From: Firmicutes bacterium TM09-10
GTDB lineage: Bacteria; Bacillota; Clostridia; Lachnospirales; Lachnospiraceae
Direction: 5' to 3'
Assembly (NCBI GenBank): GCA_003481005.1
Contig: QUKC01000021.1
Location: 1 to 54,071 of the forward strand
Length of the DNA stretch: 54,071 nucleotides
A program made the position numbers and the translations under genes. The first letter of the stretch is position 1, and the number at the start of each line of letters is the position of its first letter. Shown one piece after another: positions 8,425-16,365 of the stretch. The notes below the pieces were generated by a model. That model did not search any database. It saw nothing but the letters and a program-made list of their open reading frames with translations, and had not been told where the DNA came from.

Positions 8425-9510
8425 TTATTTCTTTGTGATATATCCCTGTGCTTTGAGCAGCTCTGCGCAAAGCACTGCGCCGCCCGCTGCTCCGCGGACT
8501 GTATTGTGGGATAAGCCGACGAACTTCCAGTCGTAAACCGTATCCTCTCTCAGACGGCCGACCGAAATTCCCATGCCGTTTTCATAGTTGACATCCAGCG
8601 CAACCTGAGGGCGATTATCCTCCTCCAGATACTGAATGAACTGCTTGGGCGCGCTGGGAAGCTCCAGTCTCTGCGGCTCACCGGAAAAATGAACCAGACG
8701 GTCGATTAACTCTTCCTTGGTAGGCTTTTTCTTAAACTTCACAAACACAGCTGCGGTATGTCCGTTTAAAACAGGCACACGGATACACTGGCAGGTGATA
8801 ACCGGGCTCTGTGCCGGAACGATCACGCCGTCCTCCACTTTACCCCAAAGACGCAGCGGCTCCTTTTCGCTCTTCTCTTCCTCGCCGCCGATATAAGGGA
8901 TGATATTTCCCACCATCTCCGGCCAATCTGCAAAGGTCTTGCCTGCGCCGGAAATCGCCTGATAGGTCGTAGCAACCACTTCATAGGGCTCAAACTCTTT
9001 CCATGCAGTCAGGACAGGCGCATAGCTCTGAATCGAGCAGTTGGGTTTTACAGCAACGAAGCCTCTCTTGGTACCGAGTCTTTTTTTCTGAGATTCGATA
9101 ACTGCCGCATGCTCCGGATTGATCTCCGGAACCATCATCGGGACATCCGGTGTCCAGCGGTGTGCGGAGTTATTGGAAACAACAGGTGTTTCTGTCTTTG
9201 CATAGGCTTCCTCGATCTTTTTGATCTCGTCCTTTGTCATATCGACAGCGCTGAATACAAAATCAACCTGGGATGCTACATGCTCCACATCGTTAACGTT
9301 TAATACGATCAGGTTCTTTACCGCTTCCGGCATGGGTGTGTCCATTTTCCATCTGCCGCCGACTGCCTCTTCGTAGGTCTTGCCTGCGGAACGGGGGCTT
9401 GCTGCAATGGCAGCCACTTCGAACCAGGGATGATTTTCCAGCAGTGAAATAAACCGCTGACCTACCATGCCAGTTCCACCCAGAATGCCAACTTTCAGCT
9501 TCTCACTCAT
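8425..9510 (-). CDS. asd: Aspartate-semialdehyde dehydrogenase
   Basis: 361 residues. It reduces aspartyl phosphate to aspartate semialdehyde, the branch point to lysine/diaminopimelate, threonine and methionine. The N-terminal NADP-binding motif is GILGGTGMVGQRF, and the active-site Cys is in KPNCSIQSYAPVL. The catalytic His region IRVPVLNGHTAAVFVKFK is also present. Length and motifs match the archaeal/fungal-like Asd branch (about 350-360 aa) found in many Clostridia. The start ATG at 9510 has a GAGGAGAATT site. Its promoter (9612-9641) overlaps a perfect palindrome shared with the divergent ABC genes. Aspartokinase is not nearby. Confidence 0.93.
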   Translation of the reverse strand: MSEKLKVGILGGTGMVGQRFISLLENHPWFEVAAIAASPRSAGKTYEEAVGGRWKMDTPMPEAVKNLIVLNVNDVEHVASQVDFVFSAVDMTKDEIKKIEEAYAKTETPVVSNNSAHRWTPDVPMMVPEINPEHAAVIESQKKRLGTKRGFVAVKPNCSIQSYAPVLTAWKEFEPYEVVATTYQAISGAGKTFADWPEMVGNIIPYIGGEEEKSEKEPLRLWGKVEDGVIVPAQSPVITCQCIRVPVLNGHTAAVFVKFKKKPTKEELIDRLVHFSGEPQRLELPSAPKQFIQYLEEDNRPQVALDVNYENGMGISVGRLREDTVYDWKFVGLSHNTVRGAAGGAVLCAELLKAQGYITKK

Positions 9511-9611
9511 TTTTTCAATTCTCCTCTCCTGTTTTCATCCAGATTGCTCCGGTTGATGGCTGTTGCCTTTCATCCGATTGGAAATTGTGTTTCCATTTCA
9601 GATTTATATCA

Positions 9612-9641
9612 GATAGTATCATATTTTCTACTTTATTGCAA
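9612..9641 (-). promoter_or_regulatory. asd promoter
   Basis: On the minus strand TTGCAA (9641-9636), 17-bp spacer, TACTAT, giving a standard sigma-A layout about 100 bases before the asd start. The -35 box is inside the palindrome at 9629-9648. Confidence 0.65.
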
Positions 9642-9648
9642 TAAAGTA
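9629..9648. promoter_or_regulatory. Perfect 20-bp palindrome TACTTTATTGCAATAAAGTA
   Basis: Exactly self-complementary over 20 bases, in the divergent region between asd (minus) and the ABC genes (plus), covering the asd -35 box. It is the position and symmetry expected of a dimeric repressor site. The rest of the 299-base region (9511-9809) shows no riboswitch motif that I can recognise. Confidence 0.6.
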
Positions 9649-9809
9649 AAAAATATTTTGTCGAATCCGCAGGGCAGCTACGTCATTGCTATGTAACATC
9701 GATGCGCAATTGCAGCAGCTTCCGCATATGATAAAGCAGATCATGTCAGGATTAGCCTGCAAAAGAACCCAGTTTCAGGGCAATCCTGCCAGAAAGAAGG
9801 GAAAAGCTT

Positions 9810-10577
9810 ATGGACTCTGTCCTTTTAAAAGCACAGGAACTGTCCTATTCCTACCACACCCTAAACGGCGAAACGCCCGCTCTGGATCGGGTTTCCTTCT
9901 GCCTTTACCGCAAAGAATTTCTGGCGATTGTCGGTCCCAGCGGCTGCGGCAAATCCACGATTTTGTCCCTGATCGCCGGCTTGCTCACCCCGGGCAGCGG
10001 CGGCATCACGTTTTATGGGGAAAATGGTCATCAGCCCGGCATCGGCTACATGCTGCAGCACGATCTTTTATTTGAATGGCGAAACGTCTGGCAAAATGTT
10101 ACGCTCGGACTGGAAATCGCCCACAAGGATACCGTCAAGAACCTGGAACGCGTTCACAGGATGCTCTCCGACTACGGGCTTCTGGAATTTCAGCATAAAA
10201 AGCCGTCTCAGCTTTCCGGCGGCATGCGCCAACGGGCTGCCCTCATCCGCACGATGGCGCTCGAGCCCGATATCCTGTTGCTCGATGAGCCGTTTTCCGC
10301 GCTGGATTACCAGACCCGGCTGACCGTTTCCGCCGATATTGCTGCCATGATCCGTAAGGCAGAAAAATCCGTCATCCTCATCACCCACGATCTTGCAGAA
10401 GCTATCAGCCTCGCCGATCGCGTTCTCATCCTGTCTGCCCGCCCCGCCCGTGTCAAAGCAGAATTTCCCATTCACCTGACTGCCGCAGACCATTCGCCGC
10501 TTGCCGCACGGCGCGCGCCGGAATACGGACAGCTTTTTAATCAGATCTGGGAGGAACTGTCCAATGAAAACAACTGA
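9810..10577 (+). CDS. ABC transporter ATP-binding protein (nitrate/sulfonate/thiamine-precursor type)
   Basis: 255 residues. Walker A GPSGCGKST (about 42-50), Q-loop LQHDLLFEWRNVWQN, signature LSGGMRQRAAL, Walker B ILLLDEPFSALD and H-loop ITHDLAEAI. The QHDLL-EWR Q-loop and overall form match the SsuB/TauB/ThiZ class. The gene overlaps the permease by 14 bases. The region before the ATG at 9810 carries AAGAAGG and no TPP riboswitch, so thiamine-precursor transport is not supported by regulation. No binding-protein gene is present in the pair. Confidence 0.85.
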   Translation: MDSVLLKAQELSYSYHTLNGETPALDRVSFCLYRKEFLAIVGPSGCGKSTILSLIAGLLTPGSGGITFYGENGHQPGIGYMLQHDLLFEWRNVWQNVTLGLEIAHKDTVKNLERVHRMLSDYGLLEFQHKKPSQLSGGMRQRAALIRTMALEPDILLLDEPFSALDYQTRLTVSADIAAMIRKAEKSVILITHDLAEAISLADRVLILSARPARVKAEFPIHLTAADHSPLAARRAPEYGQLFNQIWEELSNENN

Positions 10578-11370
10578 CCAAACACTGTCCGACCAGCAGC
10601 TTTTCCTGCTTGCCCACAGACGCCATCATCATTTCGTCCACTTTGCCCGGATTTTTATGCTGCTTCTTTTCCTGACAGTCTGGGAGTTGTTCGCAGACTT
10701 CCATATCATCGACAGCTTCTTTTTCTCCAGTCCTTCCCGTGTCGTCGCCTGCTTTGTCCGCATGGTCTCCGAGCGTTCCCTGTTTACCCATATCGGTATC
10801 ACGTTGACTGAAACGGTCATCAGTTTTTTTCTCGTCGCCCTCGTTAGCCTTTCCACCGCCACGCTTTTATGGTACAGCCGCCGGTTGTCTGAAATTTTGG
10901 AGCCGTTTCTCGTCGTTTTAAACAGTCTCCCGAAATCCGCGCTCGCCCCTCTTTTGATCGTCTGGCTCGGCACCGGCATGGATACGATCATCGCCGCCGG
11001 CATTTCCGTCGCCATCTTCGGTGCAATCATCAACCTTTATACCGGATTTTTGCAGGCAGATCCCGAAAAGCTTCTCCTGATCCGAACCCTCGGCGGCACC
11101 AGACGGGACTGCTTTTTCAAGGTTGTCCTGCCCGCTTCCATCCCGGTCATTTTAAGCAATATGAAAGTCAATATCGGGCTTTCGTTAGTCGGCGTCGTTA
11201 TCGGCGAATTTCTCGCTGCCAGACGCGGGCTCGGCTATCTGATCATCTACGGAAGCCAGGTACTGCAGCTGGATATGCTCATTACATCCATCCTGCTTTT
11301 GTGTATCATTGCGATGGGGCTTTATCAGCTGCTGCAGTTTGCAGAGCACTGTTATAAGAAAAAAGTGTAG
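10564..11370 (+). CDS. ABC transporter permease (SsuC/TauC/ThiX type)
   Basis: 268 residues from the ATG at 10564, which has GGGAGGAA 8 bases upstream. An in-frame upstream start at 10501 would overlap the ATPase far more and lacks a site. The N terminus is His-rich and cytoplasmic (AHRRHHHFVHFAR), followed by about six membrane segments. The EAA-type loop is visible as LIRTLGGTRRDCFFKVVLPASIPVILSNMK. It forms an importer with the preceding ATPase. The binding lipoprotein normally encoded beside such pairs is absent here. Confidence 0.85.
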   Translation: MKTTDQTLSDQQLFLLAHRRHHHFVHFARIFMLLLFLTVWELFADFHIIDSFFFSSPSRVVACFVRMVSERSLFTHIGITLTETVISFFLVALVSLSTATLLWYSRRLSEILEPFLVVLNSLPKSALAPLLIVWLGTGMDTIIAAGISVAIFGAIINLYTGFLQADPEKLLLIRTLGGTRRDCFFKVVLPASIPVILSNMKVNIGLSLVGVVIGEFLAARRGLGYLIIYGSQVLQLDMLITSILLLCIIAMGLYQLLQFAEHCYKKKV

Positions 11371-11400
11371 GACTGCACAAAGTGCTTTTCTATAAGTTAA

Positions 11401-11450
11401 AACAGGCATCCGGAAGTTCGCTGCTTCAAACAGCGTTCCGGATGCCTGTT
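11401..11450. terminator. Bidirectional terminator
   Basis: Perfect 15-bp stem AACAGGCATCCGGAA/TTCCGGATGCCTGTT with an inner GCTG/CAGC stem. It lies between the plus-strand permease stop and the minus-strand CNNM gene stop; the plus side runs into GTCTTCTTTT and the minus side into TTAACTTAT. It probably serves both converging genes. Confidence 0.8.
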
Positions 11451-11527
11451 GTCTTCTTTTTGCCGCGCACAGCGCTCCCTGTCAGAAAATCTCCTTCAGG
11501 AAGTCTCTTTTTGTAGGAAGCGCGTGT

Positions 11528-12778
11528 TTACTCCGTTTTCTCCTCTTCCGGCAGGATGACGTGCACGGATAATACTCGCTTTTCTTCCATCTCGGTTACT
11601 TCCACATGGGTACCTTTATAGTCGAAGTTGTCCCCAACCGCAGGGATTCTCTTTAACTGTTCCATAACCCAGCCGCCTACGGTCGCCGCCTCGGATTCAT
11701 CCTCCTCATCCATCAGGTCGAAAAGCTTCTTCACGCTCGCCCGTCCGCTGAACTTATATTCGCGCTCAGAAATCTGCACGATCTCCTGAACGACCTCGTC
11801 GTGTTCGTCCCAGATTTCGCCCACCAGCTCTTCGAGGATATCCTCCAGCGTGATCAGACCAACCGTCCCGCCGAATTCATCCAATACGATCGCGATATGC
11901 AGTTTCTTTTTCTGAAGCTCCTGCATCAGCTCATCGATCTTCTGGTTTGCTGTCGTAAACAGTGCCGGACGCATCACTTCCCGGATGCTCGTATCCGTCC
12001 CGTAAACCCGATTATAAAAATCCTTATGGTACAAAATGCCGACGATATGATCCAATGTTTCTTCATAAACCGGAAGTCTGGAATAGCCGGTATTTGCAAA
12101 TACTTCTGCAGCTTCCTCCTGGGTACTTTCCACAGGGATTCCTTCCATATCGATCCGTGGGGTCAGAATATCTCCCGCCTCCAGATCGTCAAAGCTCAAT
12201 GCGCTGCGCAGAAGGCTTCCTTCTTCTTTATCAATGCTTCCCTCTTCCTGCGCTTCCTCTACGATCGTAAACAGTTCTTCCGATGTAATGCCCTGACTGC
12301 CGGACGTTTTAAACAGACAGGACAACAGCTTCTTCCACTGCCCGAACATCCAGTTGATCGGTGTCAGGACGATCCGAAGCCCATTGATCATCGGTGCGGA
12401 AAACATAGCGAATTTTTCCGGGGATTCTTTTGCGATGCTCTTTGGCGAAATTTCACCGAAAATCAATACCACAACGGTGATCACCAGCGTGGAAATTCCC
12501 GCGCCCATCTCTTCTCCAAGAAGCTTTACAAATAAAATTGTCGCCAGAGAAGAACATCCGATATTGACAATATTGTTACCGATCAGAATCGTCGACAACA
12601 GGCTGTCGTAGTTGTCAGAGAGCTGCAGCACCAGTGCTGCCCTCTTGTTTCCCTTTTCTGCCTGATTGCGGATTCTGACTCTGTTGATTGCTGAAAAAGC
12701 CGTCTCTGTTGCTGAAAAATATCCGGACAGGATGATACAGATAATAATAATCAGCAGCATGACTCCATTACTTCCCAT
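11528..12778 (-). CDS. CNNM/CorC (HlyC) family membrane protein with CBS domains
   Basis: 416 residues. An N-terminal CNNM (DUF21) region with four hydrophobic segments (LLIIIICIILSGYFSATETAFSAINRVRIRN) is followed by a CBS pair (about 190-330; DILTPRIDMEGIPVEST, FANTGYSRLPVYEETLDHIVGILYHKD). A C-terminal CorC_HlyC domain (about 335-412; YKFSGRASVKKLFDLM) follows. Members are linked to magnesium or cobalt efflux and resistance, although they were first named haemolysins; no toxin role should be assumed. Nucleotides binding the CBS pair probably gate it. The start ATG at 12778 follows AGGGAG. It lies 73 bases after the coiled-coil gene and may share its transcript. Confidence 0.88.
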   Translation of the reverse strand: MGSNGVMLLIIIICIILSGYFSATETAFSAINRVRIRNQAEKGNKRAALVLQLSDNYDSLLSTILIGNNIVNIGCSSLATILFVKLLGEEMGAGISTLVITVVVLIFGEISPKSIAKESPEKFAMFSAPMINGLRIVLTPINWMFGQWKKLLSCLFKTSGSQGITSEELFTIVEEAQEEGSIDKEEGSLLRSALSFDDLEAGDILTPRIDMEGIPVESTQEEAAEVFANTGYSRLPVYEETLDHIVGILYHKDFYNRVYGTDTSIREVMRPALFTTANQKIDELMQELQKKKLHIAIVLDEFGGTVGLITLEDILEELVGEIWDEHDEVVQEIVQISEREYKFSGRASVKKLFDLMDEEDESEAATVGGWVMEQLKRIPAVGDNFDYKGTHVEVTEMEEKRVLSVHVILPEEEKTE

Positions 12779-12851
12779 GATATTCTGATCTCCCTTTACT
12801 TTGGTTTAAACTTTACTTTAGCAGAAAGAGAGTCATTATGCAATTCTTTTA

Positions 12852-15134
12852 TCAATTTTCGGATGCCTCAGATATTTTCTGGCTGTCTGTAGCGGACGTG
12901 GCGGTTGTATTCACATTTTCTGTGCTGCCGTCTGACTTCGGTGTGTCTGCACTCTCCTCTCGCCGGTCTGCGTCTGCCCCTTTGGATGTGCCCACATTGT
13001 CTGTACTGCTGTCTGACTTCGATGCACCTCCAGCTTCCTGGCGCCGGTCTGCATCTGCCGCAGCTTCGCCCTCGCTTTCCTGGCGCCGGTCTGCTTCTGT
13101 CTTTACTTCGCCTACACTTTCCTGGCGCCGCTCTGCTTCTGCCGCAGCTTCCTCCTGACGTTTCCGCTCCGCCTCGGCCGCGATCTGCTCCGGTGCTGGC
13201 GGGATGTTGTCTGCGTCCGTTCCGATCTGTTCTGTTTCAGATGTATTGCTTCCAAGGGCAGGCTGCATCGAAAGCGCAAGTCTCACAAGCTCATCTCTGC
13301 ACTGCTGTTCCTCCTGTGCTTTTACCTGCGCATGCGCCTGATCGTACAAAATTTCTGCTCCGATAATCTGTCCATCTGCCAGACCACAGGACGGTACATA
13401 GTAATCGGTTGACCCCGCCTGCTTGCTGCAGATCAGCACTCTTCTGGTCGCATTTGCAGGCTCCCCGCAGGTATAAATAAACCCCCAGTAAGGTTCCACG
13501 CCAGGAGCCCAGTCCACCCAGACCGGATAGCCAGAGCAGTCATCCCGGTGAACATGATAGGATTCTTCTTTGTAACAACCATCCTCCACGCTATGCACAT
13601 GGCCATGTGTCCCGGTATAGCAGCCCCCTGCCGTATCGCTCTTTTCCGTGTGCGGCTGGTTGCCGGAAGCATCCACATGATAATGATACTGATAACGGAT
13701 CGTACCCGGAATCTCTTCCACGCCAATGACGAGCTTCTGATCAATGTTTAAAATTGCTTCCGCCAGCTGGGCAAATGTTGCGTCCTCGTTTGTGGAAACT
13801 CCCTTTGTGAGCAATGCGGACGCCAGCTTTTTCTTACCATTACTCACAGATGTAAAAACCTGATTCATATCCTGTTTCAGGCCGTTGTTTAACTCCTCCA
13901 GATAGGATTTCAACTCTTCCGTATTCTGTCCGGCAGATACATTCAGATCTCCGAACTGCTTGGCAAATGTCTGCTGCAGCGTCGTCAGGTTCGTCTGCAT
14001 CCCGTTGTCCAGCTCACCGATTCTCGTAAACAAGCTTTCCACATTTTTGCCAACGCCGTCAACGTTCTCATTCAGGCCGCTCACATTCTCGCTTAAACCG
14101 GAAATATTGTTGCCGAGGCCGTTCACATTCTCGTTTAAACCAGAAATATTATTGCCAAGCCCGGTCACGTTTTTGTCCAGTCCGCTTAAATTCTGGTCAA
14201 CCCGGTTCATTCTGTTTTCCAGAAGGGCGGAAAGCTCCTGCACTCTCGTCTGCAGCTCTGCTGTCAGCGAACCAAAGGCGGCTGTAATCTGCACCATATC
14301 GGATTCCAGCATATTTTTTAAATTGCTCTCAACTAAAGCCAGACTTCTGATTGTTTCCTGTCTGCTTTCCTCAACCTCTTTTAACAGCTGCTTTTGCTGC
14401 TCGGTCAGCTGGGTCTGTTCCTGTGTCCAGAGTTCCCGGTTCTTCTCCTCTGTTGTGCGAACTTCCTGCACCAGATTTTTCAGGTTCTCATAAGAAGTGT
14501 TCAGGCGGTCCTCCAGCTTGGACACGGTCTGGTTGACAGACTGCACCGACTCGTTGATTCTGTTGATCTCCGTTATAGATTCTTTGTGATCGGTATTGTC
14601 CTGTTTTTTCTGGGCATCCATTTCCTGCATGATTCTGGAAATTTCTTCCAACGTCTTTGTGACATCTGTATGGATACTCTCCATATCCGTCCGGATTTCA
14701 TTTACCTTCGTATGGGTCGTTTTTTCCAGATCGGTCACTTTTCCGGTCATCCCGGACGCATTTTCTTCCAGCCTGTGCTGAATCGTTTCTACCTGCAGCA
14801 GACTTTCCTCGCGCTGCGCAAGCTGTGCATTGACCTCGTCAAGCTTTTTCTGATTGTCGGCAATATTCTGGTTTAACTGTTCCAGACTCGTTGCCGCCGA
14901 TTCCATCTCTCCTTTCAGCGCGCTGCTCACACTGTTCTGCATTTCCTCCAGGGAAATGCTCTCGGTCTTTCCCGCCCTCTGCACGGAATAGCCGATTCCT
15001 GCACCGAGTAAAATCACGGCAATCGCCGTCATCGCAACGCCCGCTGCAGCTGCCTGTTTTTTCTGGGAATTTCTTTTTCTGCCTTTTTCCTCTGTTTCAG
15101 GGCGAAAGGTCTTTTTAGAATTATTTGATTGCAT
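12852..15134 (-). CDS. Membrane-anchored coiled-coil protein with heptad repeats and His/Cys-rich domain, function unknown
   Basis: 760 residues from the ATG at 15134, which has GGGAGGAG about 8 bases upstream; a TTG 87 bases earlier is rejected. Order: basic N terminus (1-27), one membrane segment (about 28-50), and a predicted extracytoplasmic coiled coil (about 60-430). Inside it lie eight successive heptads of the form [V/I]xGLxxN (about 316-368). Next comes a segment KKLASALLTKGVSTNEDATF (about 436-455) of a kind seen in phage tail-fibre-like proteins. A His/Cys-rich domain follows (about 484-583; YHYHV, GGCYTGTHGHVHS, SYHVHRDDC, later CG..C..CGL), then an Ala/Glu/Arg- and Ser/Asp-rich tail with four or five copies of ADRRQE-like units (655-730). 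It is not recognised as a characterised protein. A surface tether, structural fibre or metal-binding sensor are all possible. Confidence 0.85.
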   Translation of the reverse strand: MQSNNSKKTFRPETEEKGRKRNSQKKQAAAAGVAMTAIAVILLGAGIGYSVQRAGKTESISLEEMQNSVSSALKGEMESAATSLEQLNQNIADNQKKLDEVNAQLAQREESLLQVETIQHRLEENASGMTGKVTDLEKTTHTKVNEIRTDMESIHTDVTKTLEEISRIMQEMDAQKKQDNTDHKESITEINRINESVQSVNQTVSKLEDRLNTSYENLKNLVQEVRTTEEKNRELWTQEQTQLTEQQKQLLKEVEESRQETIRSLALVESNLKNMLESDMVQITAAFGSLTAELQTRVQELSALLENRMNRVDQNLSGLDKNVTGLGNNISGLNENVNGLGNNISGLSENVSGLNENVDGVGKNVESLFTRIGELDNGMQTNLTTLQQTFAKQFGDLNVSAGQNTEELKSYLEELNNGLKQDMNQVFTSVSNGKKKLASALLTKGVSTNEDATFAQLAEAILNIDQKLVIGVEEIPGTIRYQYHYHVDASGNQPHTEKSDTAGGCYTGTHGHVHSVEDGCYKEESYHVHRDDCSGYPVWVDWAPGVEPYWGFIYTCGEPANATRRVLICSKQAGSTDYYVPSCGLADGQIIGAEILYDQAHAQVKAQEEQQCRDELVRLALSMQPALGSNTSETEQIGTDADNIPPAPEQIAAEAERKRQEEAAAEAERRQESVGEVKTEADRRQESEGEAAADADRRQEAGGASKSDSSTDNVGTSKGADADRREESADTPKSDGSTENVNTTATSATDSQKISEASEN

Positions 15135-15285
15135 GGGATTTTTCTCCTCCCACAAGACGACGTCCGACGGATGTATCGGAAGGATACGTCGAAAACAGCC
15201 GGACGAAATGACGTGAACCAACAGGGTAGAATTCAGGCTTGTCCCTCACCCGGTTTGCGCGTCCAAGGAGTGTCTGCTTTTGCAT
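15121..15285 (-). CDS. Possible 54-residue leader ORF overlapping the coiled-coil gene
   Basis: An ORF starting MQKQTLLGRANRVRDK runs from ATG 15285 and ends in a different frame 14 bases inside the coiled-coil gene. An AGGAGG lies only 3 bases before the ATG, closer than usual, so initiation may be poor. The product is basic and resembles nothing I know. It may be a translated leader coupling ribosomes to the next start, or chance. Confidence 0.25.
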   Translation of the reverse strand: MQKQTLLGRANRVRDKPEFYPVGSRHFVRLFSTYPSDTSVGRRLVGGEKSHAIK

Positions 15286-15538
15286 AAACCTCCTGTCTGA
15301 CAGCAAAATCTGACTGTCTGTTTGATTTTTTAACTCTGGAAACTGTCGTTGAAAAACGAAAATCAATTTCTGAAAACAATAGCATCCCGTCCGGGGATCT
15401 TCTATTGTTTGAAAAAGACTGCAGACCCAATCGGCTATCTGCAAAAGAAATGGAACGTTTTCGTTCCGAAAGGATATTGCCTCCTGCTATTTCTGCATGG
15501 GGCGAACTTTCCGAGCTCCTGCTCTGTATGTGTCTGGA
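15286..15538 (-). promoter_or_regulatory. Long structured 5' leader of the coiled-coil gene
   Basis: About 400 bases separate the promoter at 15539-15568 from the coding start. Three stems are visible: GGAACG-AAAA-CGTTCC (15452-15467); GCAGA/TCTGC nearby; and AACAATAG with GATCCC/GGGAT and CTATTGTT followed by TTTTC (15371-15409), which looks like an intrinsic terminator on the minus strand. No known riboswitch class is recognised. Apart from this and the short ORF, the 610-base gap from 15135 to 15746 holds no gene that I can support. Confidence 0.5.
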
Positions 15539-15568
15539 TGATAGCACGAAAAAAGAGAACCCGTCAAG
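15539..15568 (-). promoter_or_regulatory. Promoter of the coiled-coil gene
   Basis: On the minus strand TTGACG (15568-15563), 18-bp spacer, TATCAT (15544-15539). It is the only good promoter upstream of the coiled-coil gene and implies a leader of roughly 400 nt. Confidence 0.65.
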
Positions 15569-15639
15569 CGGATTCTCCAATTTTATAAATTGATTATAAT
15601 TGGGATATAAAAATTTAATGAAAGCAAGTGACGCCCAGA

Positions 15640-15672
15640 TTTAAAAAACGATTCGTGCTGGCACGATAGAGC
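15640..15672 (-). terminator. Terminator-like hairpin after the Thr/Ser exporter operon
   Basis: On the minus strand TCGTGC-CA-GCACGA followed by ATCGTTTTTT. A second, larger hairpin without T-run lies between it and the DUF6472 stop at 15696-15742 (GCATGGGAAA/TTTCCCATGC with inner GATTTC/GAAATC). Confidence 0.6.
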
Positions 15673-15746
15673 TTTTGGAATCTGGATGTAGCGGTGCATG
15701 GGAAAACGCGATTTCTTCAGGAAATCATCGAATTTCCCATGCGCCG

Positions 15747-15920
15747 TCACATCTGGTGCCGCACAACGCTGTATTCATCTCCGGAACGGTAATAGGGACA
15801 GGCATCAAACGTGCTGCTTAAAAATTTCAGCATCTCGTCCTCGTCCAGATCCATTTCGCAGATATAACATTCATAATCCTCGTCATAGCTGTAATAAGCG
15901 CACGCTTCACAGTTTGTCAT
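15747..15920 (-). CDS. DUF6472 family small cysteine protein
   Basis: 57 residues, ATG at 15920. Five Cys residues (4, 7, 18, 21, 41) form two CxxC pairs in a very acidic, tyrosine-rich sequence (MTNCEACAYYSYDEDYECY, CEMDLDEDEM), which suggests a zinc knuckle. The family is found across Lachnospiraceae and has no known function. The start overlaps the 3' end of the exporter subunit by 14 bases, so it is translationally coupled and belongs to that operon. Confidence 0.8.
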   Translation of the reverse strand: MTNCEACAYYSYDEDYECYICEMDLDEDEMLKFLSSTFDACPYYRSGDEYSVVRHQM

Positions 15921-16365
15921 TTTTTCTGACCGCCTTTCCCTTGAAGAAACGCTGCGGAATTTCAAATACGAACACAATTCCAAGCACAATCGCAACCGCC
16001 GCCTTGAGGGCAGAAAATCCGCGGGTAGAAGCTTCATCCAGCTGTCCCGTCACCAGGTAATAGCACGTCCAGTATATTCCGGCTCCAGGCACGAGCGGTA
16101 AAATACCGCAGATTAAAAAAATCGTCACCGGGCAACGCTCCCGCACGGCAAAAAAACGGGACATCAGAATAACCAGCACTGTCGCCAAAAAGACAACGAC
16201 CGCTTCCGACCAAAAGCCCGTCCGCATCCACAAAAAAACATAGACCGCCCAGCCGGACGCTCCGATCAGGCCGCAGTAGGGATAATATTTGGAAGGCACG
16301 CCAAATAACGCGCCGAACGCAACCGTGCCGATTCCAGCCGCAAGAATCTGAAGCAAATCCGTCAC
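15907..16365 (-). CDS. Threonine/serine exporter, ThrE C-terminal half (DUF3815)
   Basis: 152 residues, about five membrane segments (LQILAAGIGTVAFGALFGV, later FLICGILPLVPGAGIYWTCYYLVTG). The PLVPGAGIY motif marks the ThrE_2 domain. In Corynebacterium ThrE both halves are one polypeptide; here they are separate genes. The start is GTG at 16365, forming a GTGA overlap with the stop of the other subunit. The two products very likely assemble in the membrane to export threonine or serine. Confidence 0.87.
   Translation of the reverse strand: MTDLLQILAAGIGTVAFGALFGVPSKYYPYCGLIGASGWAVYVFLWMRTGFWSEAVVVFLATVLVILMSRFFAVRERCPVTIFLICGILPLVPGAGIYWTCYYLVTGQLDEASTRGFSALKAAVAIVLGIVFVFEIPQRFFKGKAVRKNDKL

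Noticed and set aside
9511..9809. TPP riboswitch before the ABC pair
   Set aside because: None of the conserved CUGAGA or similar core segments is present.
11528..12778. Haemolysin annotation for the CNNM/CorC protein
   Set aside because: The family name is historical; domains indicate a membrane ion-transport or regulatory protein, not a toxin.
15233..15580. 115-codon minus-strand ORF in the coiled-coil leader
   Set aside because: It starts upstream of or at the promoter and lies across several RNA stems; no domain or site. Only the shorter 54-codon ORF has a possible site.
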